39,901 bases of DNA. Origin: Fragilaria crotonensis. Lineage: Eukaryota; Bacillariophyta; Fragilariophyceae; Fragilariales; Fragilariaceae. Under the pieces are notes generated by a model. The model saw only the letters and a program-made list of their open reading frames with translations, was not told the origin of the DNA and made no database searches. How positions within the stretch are numbered: the first letter of the stretch is position 1; each line of letters starts with the position of its first letter. Positions 33,231 to 39,901 of the stretch are shown one piece after another. The stretch lies in contig JAKSYS010000589.1 of the NCBI GenBank assembly GCA_022925895.1, positions 1-39,901 on the forward strand, written 5' to 3'. The position numbers were made by a program, and so were the translations under genes.

Positions 33231-35378
33231 GGATTTTGCTGGCCCTCTGTGGAATGATATTTACGGCTTATCAAATGTCTGAAAATCCGGACGGCATCTA
33301 TGCTAGTGTGTCGTTTGGCAATTACCATCATTGGATGCGCATTTAAATTGATCTTGATGCCGTGCCGCAATTTCTTGGGGTATCGATATCATGCGGGACA
33401 CATTCCTGTCAGTACCATGGAATACAGAGAACCATATCGAGGGGGCAATAGTGCCATGGAACTGACGTAGACGTTTGAACTATGGAAACAAAGCGTTCGG
33501 TGACATTTTCAATTTGCTCTGTATCTGGTAGATCATTGTCTGACCATTTGTGAGCAGCCGTCATTCATACCCATCCGCTGATGGCACAGGACCACCCTTG
33601 CAACAGTCCCGTAATATCAATCACATAGCACTATCACAACGTACGTTCAGTGCACAGCACCTGGCTCCTCCAATAAACTAGAGATGAGTCTCATGCTTTG
33701 ACCTTGTCGCATTGCATGTTCTCACGCAGAGGCGTCGTCGGTGCGTACTGATTATAGATTGATTTTCCCGCGGTTATGGAAATGAGTGCTGAATTTTCCC
33801 GAATCGCCATTATGTGGTGCAATAATCTAGCCCTAGCTAGATTCAACCTGATCAGCTGCGTGCCGATTGACAAGATCACCGTTCAGTCGATCGATGCCGA
33901 TGCGAATAACCTAGCCCTACTAGATTCAACCTGATCGATCCCTGCCGAGTGACGATCACCGATAAGTCGATCGGTTCCCATGCGCTCATCTGCCGGCGCC
34001 TCGAGCTCACCAACTTAACTTATTGAAGGGATGAAGTCACTCACCAAAACTACCTAGAACGGTATTGTACGCCAGTATTTGCGGTATTTTGTAATTTGTA
34101 GTAGTGCAATGACTTGTACACGCAGGGAGTGACTCTGAAAAAGTAGACTGCATCATCACTGTCTCTTCAACCACGGAATACTACCAACGTACGTCAAACA
34201 TATTTGGGATACGACCCATGTTTCCCACCGTTGTAACCAAGCCAAACAATAGCTTTACTAACCTGTATTTCAGAAGAATATGACCACTTCTCCTTCCATA
34301 GTAGCAAGTGAAGGGAACCCAGCCTATGCACCGTAGTAGCTACATCAACGAACCGTTTCTGATCGTGCCCATTTGAACATGGTACTTCAAAATACAGAAG
34401 ACATACATATCCAAGCTATTCACATATCATCAAAAGGACTAGCTAGCAACACAAAAATCACCAATCACTAGCAGGATTTTGGAATCGAAGGCAAAACCAT
34501 TGGTCAAGCTTTCTCAGGTTGCCGTCATTGCTAGACATGATCCTCAAACTCAATGATCCAAACCAATAGTTTCATTAGTTTGGCTGAATCATTAAACACC
34601 GGGTTGTCTATCCAAGGCAGCATCATGTTGCATCAAGCAAACCTACAACCTGAACTTCACCAGATGTCAACTTTCCAGTGAGTTTGTTCTAAAGCCACAC
34701 AAACTATGCACCAGTCACCGCCAGCACTAGATACTCACCCTTGTTGTGAATTAGGGTATCAGTATGGAACTGACCTCCTGGCAATTGCCATCATAAACTT
34801 GTTTCAAACATCATTTTTGACCAATGATGGAAACAAATCCAAAGTGTGCACACAGAATGTATAGAACAGCACTTTGACGTCTGATTGATACTTAAACAAG
34901 GCGTGATGCAAAAATATCATCTTAAGATGCAATCATCAGAAGGTGCAATATGGTAACTAAATTTACACATGTTAAGTGTTACCGGATAATGGGGTGTGTC
35001 TTTCCTGTTGTTACAATGTACATGGTTGAGTAAACAAATATGTTAACGCAAAAATATATTGTTACTTTGAACCATATTAGTGACATATTCATTTGTATAA
35101 TAAACATTTATGTTAAGTTCTTTTGCTTCTTGCTACGTTCTTATAATGTCAATTCACCATCTTTGTTAAGTGCATCCGTTGGAAAATGACCATATTTGTT
35201 GTCGTTTATGTTGCTTAGTAGATATATATGCCGTTGACTATGTTTCTTTGTAACTATATATGTTACTCCTAAATTCAATTGTACAAATCACAATTGTTGA
35301 TTAAATCCACCTATATTGTTTCATTACGAGTTGCTGATGTTGTTGTCACTTCTAACGAGAAGGCACCCGATGCAACGT
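33231..35378. other. Gene-free stretch of about 2.1 kb
   Basis: No ORF above chance, no family-like text and no RNA gene was recognised. It contains an imperfect direct repeat (33821-33980), and from about 34850 it becomes AT-rich. Stop codons are dense in all frames from 33900 to 35270. Confidence 0.5.
33821..33980. repeat. Imperfect direct repeat of about 80 bp
   Basis: Two copies start AATAATCTAGCCCTAG and AATAACCTAGCCCTAC and both contain TAGATTCAACCTGATC, GATCACCG and TCGATCG. They differ by substitutions and small indels. Confidence 0.75.
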
Positions 35379-36937
35379 CTAGTCATCATCTGAGTCCCAG
35401 TCCGCCTCGACAGGCACCATTGCTTCCGCTCTCTCCAACGTATTATTGGGCGCTGCACCACCTGCATCTAGCTCGTCATCCTGATTATCACCAGCATTCT
35501 TCTTTCCAGCGCTTGCCCTGCAGAAACGCATCAACTCCTTTTCCATTTGCTCGGCTTCCGGACACGCCCTGTCCTCTTCAACCACCTTGCGCAATGCATT
35601 GAACTGGCTAATTCCGTCTCGACTCCACCCACTGTACTTGCATTGTCCCGCTTTTTTTTGAGTATACTTTCCCGCCATTCTTCTTGCTTTCTTTTGTATT
35701 CCCTGCCCGCTGCCTGTTTCTGCTTCTGTTGTTGTGCTGTTGTTTTCTGTTCTTGGTCCAGTGCCTCCTGCCTCCTCCTCCGCTACGACTTTCCACTTCT
35801 CCAAGTAATTGTCGATTAGCAACAAACCGAAGGCTTCGTCGCTCACACTCACAATTTTTGATCCATTGCTCTCTCGCGCCGCCGAAATGAGCTGTGTTGT
35901 TTTTGCATTTCTCAAGACGTTCGCACCACAAACACATTCCAAGAAGTTGTTGAAGAACCAGAAGAACGCCCTTTTCCCTTTCTGACGTAGATCTCCTGAG
36001 CTTGCAGAATTCCTCGAATGTGAAGAATTCTTCACCGCGCTTTTTGAAGTCTTTGATTGCATCCCTTGCAATTTGGGAGCCGGACTGTTCGCAAGTACTT
36101 CGTTTTTGGTTCAACGCCTTAGTGAAACATTTTTCGTATGTCAATTGAAACACGTACGGATTCTTGGGCCTCTCCACCTCTCGCACCTTTTGAAAAGCCT
36201 TGGTGAATGATGCTTGACTGGTTACAAACTTGATCCTACGGAACAAGTTGTTTTGACAAATATCGTAATCCGCTGCGCCACATTCTTCTCCACTGTCGGA
36301 ACTTCCAACTCTGCATTAAACTGCAACTCCCGCGGCCTGTAATCATTTGTTGCCCTGCTTGGGGCTTTGACGCCTTTAGTTCCGTCCTCGTCCTCGCTCG
36401 GAGGATCAGCCGCACCTTCCTGGGCACGGCGGCTCGACTCCCACGATTCTGTTGAGAATCCTCGTCATCGCCCGATGATTCGTTGTCATCTGGTGAGTCA
36501 TGAATAGCATCGGGGTTCGAGGAACTTTCTTCCCCCGCCTCGGTATCATCATCCCTGTCGCCATCAGTAGATTTGTAGGACGAGTCATCATCTGAGTCCT
36601 TTCGTTCAGAACCCGGGTTGTTGCGTGGTGGGCGGAGCCCTTTTGCTTTTGCCCTGTTTGTTTTCTTCCTCTTTGCCTTGCCGCCCGAACCAACAACACG
36701 CTTTTTCCCGGTTTCTCCAGCTCAACTGTCTCCACAGGATCCGTTTGCTGTACTGTCTCCTAGTTTTGCACGTTTTGCCGCCTTCCTTTTCTCCTCTTTC
36801 AGTTTCCTCTTTGTCCGCGCCGTTGGTGTTTCGGGTTCACCGTTCCTGTCTAGACGAACGCGTCCGCCTTGTCCTTGTTTGCTCCGAGTGCGCGTTGCTG
36901 GTGAGGATTCCAGAATGTTTGTCACCACTGGAGGCAT
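35379..36937 (-). CDS. Unrecognised basic/acidic protein, frame broken
   Basis: The start MPPVVTNILESSPATRTRSK leads into a strongly basic, nuclear-localisation-like stretch (TARTKRKLKEEKRKAAKRAK). An in-frame TGA (about 36722) is followed in the same frame by GKAKRKKTNRAKAKG and an acidic Ser/Asp region. Frame changes near 36410, 36255 and 35970 connect this to RPRELQFNAELEVPTVEKN, then FVTSQASFTKAFQKVREVER, NALRKVVEEDRACPEAEQME and an acidic end (EADWDSDDD). Reassembled in order, this is about 515 residues: basic N-terminus, disordered acidic middle, and a C-terminal globular region with a Gln/Lys-rich helix (IQKKARRMAGKYTQKK). I do not recognise the family. It faces away from the large plus-strand gene across a 970-bp AT-rich gap, which suggests a shared promoter region or a common mobile unit. 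Confidence 0.55.
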
Positions 36938-37908
36938 GACGGCTGCAATGGACAAGTACAAAAGCAAGCAATGGGTTAGAAACAAGTCTGACTGGTACGT
37001 TTCAATTCGCAGCAAGTGTGAGTTCAATAACAAGATTGCAATTTTTAGTCATGTACTCTTTTTTTTAATCAGAGAACAGTTTTGGAAGCGTGCACTTGTT
37101 GTCCTGTTTGTTCATCATGTAACTGTACATGATTTGAACATAAATTTATTATGTTCAATTTTAACAATAATTTAACATGTGCATGTCATTTATGTTGTTT
37201 GAATGTACTTGCGTGTTCACTACATAACGTCGTAAATGTACAGTTTCATCTACTTGGATGGATATGTGATGTTTTGAATATATACGACATGTGTGTAGTG
37301 CAGTCTTGTTTTTGCATGGGCGGCCTCGCCAATCATGTATCGTCAGTACCGGCAAATGTCGTACGCAGCAGTGGTACTATTAGTTCGTGTATATATGTTT
37401 ATTAGTACGGTGTATACAAATATATTTATTAACATATCTTTGAATATGTGTGTCGCGTTGAATACATAGGTGGATTATGAATCTTATGACAGTTTGAGAC
37501 ACGAATCATAAAAATTCGACTACTGTCGATACGTATGCTGCAGTACAACGGCCATGTAGCAGTATGCAGTCCAGTCATGGGAAACTAATAAATCATACAT
37601 ACATGTAAATAAGCATTTTTCTGACTATTAAACTTGATTAAGTACAAAATACTTATGCGATGTGTATGTCATTTTATTATACATATACACGCATAATTAA
37701 TTAACATTGCTACGAATTAAATCTATGTATTAAAACCATGTATATATGGCTGTACTCGTGCAATTACTCTAAGTAAATACACCTCATTTAAAGGTCTTGC
37801 TTGGAGTTCCCATGTGTGAAGTTTTTTTGCATAGCACGGTGTATCTTGTTTTGCCTGTTTTCTGCGCGCACTGACACCAAAATCACAATCTGGTGTCAGA
37901 GTACTTCT
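36938..37908. promoter_or_regulatory. AT-rich divergent spacer
   Basis: The 970 bases between two divergent unrecognised genes are markedly AT-rich from about 37030 to 37800, with repeated TTTATTA and ATACATA words and no family-like ORF. Promoters of both genes should be here. Confidence 0.4.
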
Positions 37909-39901
37909 ATGAGTACTTCGTTCATTGATTGTGTTTCGCAACATAACGTCGCCGTCGGATCGTTCTCGCCTTTGAGACAAATTGACAGTCCGCGCCAGGA
38001 GCGCGTTGATTGCTTTGTCAAAAGGACACGGAACTGGCATTGTGCGGCTCACTACCTGCCAGGAAGCAGAGAGCCCGATGTCGCCAAATCGACGCGACGT
38101 TGGTTGCGTTGGCGTGGATGTTGTTGTGGAGAACCGGATGACGGTTGTGGCGGAGAGGAAGGTTGTGGGAGTGGGGTTGGCGAAGACAAAAAGCTCGCAA
38201 AGAAGAGGAAAAACGCAAAGAAGAAGGCTGCGGAGACCGGGAATAGGACTTCCCCAACTATGGCGTGTGTCAGGAACCTGGGAACTCGCCACGTGTTCGG
38301 AGCGGACAGTGGGAAATTCCTTCCTACTGGGCGCGACGAGAGGCAGAATCGCCCAACTCATCAGCGCATTATGACGCTGTTGTCCATGGCCGTTGTTCCG
38401 GAGGAGAGGATTGCATTCAGGCGGAGATTTGTGAAGGCCATGCGGGGTGGTGATGCGGAGTGCCGCGAATTGTTGTGTTTACTCCCGTGAGCGTCATTGC
38501 AAAGGCTTTCGGATGCAAGCCGTTCAAATTGCGCCGCTGCCGACATGTTCCCGGAGTCGGACTCCAGTCGGAGTTCCTCAACGAGTTCTACGTGATGGAC
38601 GTGATACTCAATTGGGCTCCTTCACCGGCCGTTTTGACTGGCGGTGGGAAGGGGGGGAGGAGTGGTGGCGGCCGTCGTTCGCATCGCGATGACTGCGGTG
38701 CAGTCCGTCATGCCCTGTCACGCAAGCCGGAAGACATCGGCCCTGGGATGGATCATTTCTACCGGGCTGCAATTCTGTTCCTACCTCAGTGTGGGGTGTT
38801 CTATTGTCACCGTGACCGTCACGTTGGGGATGCTGGCGTACCCGGCACGCTGAGAGCGTATGATATGAGCTGGCTCCGCTTGCAGAGGACGGAGGGAACA
38901 GAACACGACTTTCCGTTGTATGCCTTTGGTGGTGACAGCTTTGTGAGGCGGTTCTATTCGGATCGCGGTCTACGCGACAACCGCCGTGTTTCTGCGTGGA
39001 GGATCTCCACGGGGTACCTACCCAGTTCCCTACAGAATCGGGTGGTGTACAGGGCCGTACACAATAGTGATGCTGAATTACCTGCGTTACCACCAGATTT
39101 CATTGCTGGCGTTGACCTGCGGACTGTCCCTGCTGACTACCGTGCTCATGAATTCCGCAACAAACTCAGAAATTCTAGTAGTGCAAAGTTTGATTGCCGG
39201 CATTACGTTGACGGCAGCCACCACTACAATCTGCAGGAGTCTTGCTGGATCATCGATCCGGAAGAAACTCACTTCGTTGATGTTCACGTTCTCGTCGATG
39301 GAATTCCAAACCGTGAGTCTGTCGTAGCCATCCGGAACGTAACGAAGATCAGTGCGTGCGGTGACCACCTTGAGTTGCTGGAGCGGTTGACGTTGCGATG
39401 TCGTCAGATCCGAGTGTCGGGGGCGAAGGGCACTGCCAGGGCGAAGTCGTCCGATGTCGGTTCAATGTTTGCACTGGGCACCAGAATCGAGAAAAAAGAG
39501 TCCCCGACGGGCGTTGCTGTTCACAGCAAGATTCCGTACGCTGCCAATGGATGTGTTTCGGATAGTGTCCTCCGGGGTCTTGTGGTTGACTTGGCAACCC
39601 TTGGGATTCGCTGTTTCCCTGTGGTCTACTCTGTGGTAAGGGACACCGAGGAGAACTCGGGACTGAGTCCGGTGCCACCGATGGATGGCGTTGCCCTTCC
39701 GACGGGTGGGTCGGGCGGGCGGGGTGGGTCGGATTGCGACGATGAGAATTGTGTTGACGATGATGACGATGACGAAAGAGACGGTGGCGATTGCCTTCGC
39801 AAGGAACTTCGGAGGAAAATGGAAGCGCAAGAGCGTAGACAACAGGTCGGATACACCGTCGACATGAGCATAAACCTGGGCAACTCGCACTACGACGTGA
39901 A
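37909..39901 (+). CDS. Large unrecognised protein, runs off the window
   Basis: It begins MSTSFIDCVSQHNVAVGSFS in one frame and continues with a Gly/Cys-rich and then Lys-rich stretch (DKKLAKKRKNAKKKAAE) to MTLLSMAVVPEERIAFRRRF. Near 38455 the text passes to another frame, which stays open from 38454 to the window end (482 codons) and reads GVPRIVVFTPVSVIAKAFGC, LNEFYVMDVILNWAPSPAVL, FYCHRDRHVGDAGVP, LYAFGGDSFVRRFYSDRGLR, YVDGSHHYNLQESCWIIDPE, LVVDLATLGIRCFPVVYSVV, an Asp-rich linker, and finally VDMSINLGNSHYDV. The long open frame with even composition is clearly coding. The last residues contain an H-x-D pair like the metal-binding start of 2-oxoglutarate oxygenases, but that is only suggestive. 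No intron fits the frame change. Confidence 0.65.

Noticed and set aside
1-39901. CRISPR arrays, rRNA and tRNA genes
   Set aside because: No spaced short repeats, rRNA-like text or tRNA B-box/cloverleaf was recognised by eye; a covariance-model scan was not possible.

Overview
This is a nuclear stretch of a eukaryotic genome, most likely a diatom or another alga with a secondary plastid. The evidence is a mix of spliced genes with short GT-AG introns (73-243 bp), genes packed on both strands, a plastid-type leader with an FAP cleavage signature (16256-17071), a WHEP-bearing cytosolic GluRS, and repeat-rich DNA between the genes. The lineage call is inference; no rRNA or other marker gene is present.

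Layout. Positions 1-24200 hold ordinary single-copy genes: a proline-rich coiled-coil membrane protein cut by the window start (three exons), an F-box-like protein, an MHS/ProP-like MFS transporter (three exons, minus), an ankyrin-repeat protein (two exons, minus), a decayed 5'-truncated phosphomannomutase copy, a small TM ORF, a minisatellite-encoded acidic repeat protein, glutamyl-tRNA synthetase (two exons), 6-phosphogluconolactonase, a plastid-targeted DUF2358-like protein, a nitroreductase-like protein, a TMX3-like membrane PDI (two exons), CDC27/APC3, and an EGF-like type I membrane protein. They do not form a pathway; 6PGL and the DUF2358 gene share a divergent promoter region, as do the PDI and CDC27 genes.

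Positions 24200-39901 are repeat-rich. A spacer with six copies of an 11-bp PstI-type motif and a foldback-like inverted repeat is followed by a complete-length tyrosine-recombinase retrotransposon (25678-32088, minus). Its ends show the A1-internal-B1-A2-B2 split direct repeats of PAT/Ngaro-type DIRS elements, and its interior carries gag-like, RT, RNase H and tyrosine recombinase modules. Next come a tandem-repeat low-complexity gene remnant, about 2 kb of gene-free DNA, and a divergent pair of unrecognised large genes (minus 36937-35379; plus 37909 to beyond the window). The plus gene has a 1.45-kb frame that is still open at the window edge.

A recurring oddity is that many recognisable genes (transporter, F-box, nitroreductase, CDC27, retrotransposon, the 35-37 kb gene) are interrupted by one-base frame changes with little other damage, while GluRS, PDI, 6PGL and the ankyrin gene are intact. 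The two A repeats of the retrotransposon differ by four indels but only one substitution. This looks more like residual indel error in a long-read assembly than simple decay, except for the phosphomannomutase copy, which is also truncated.
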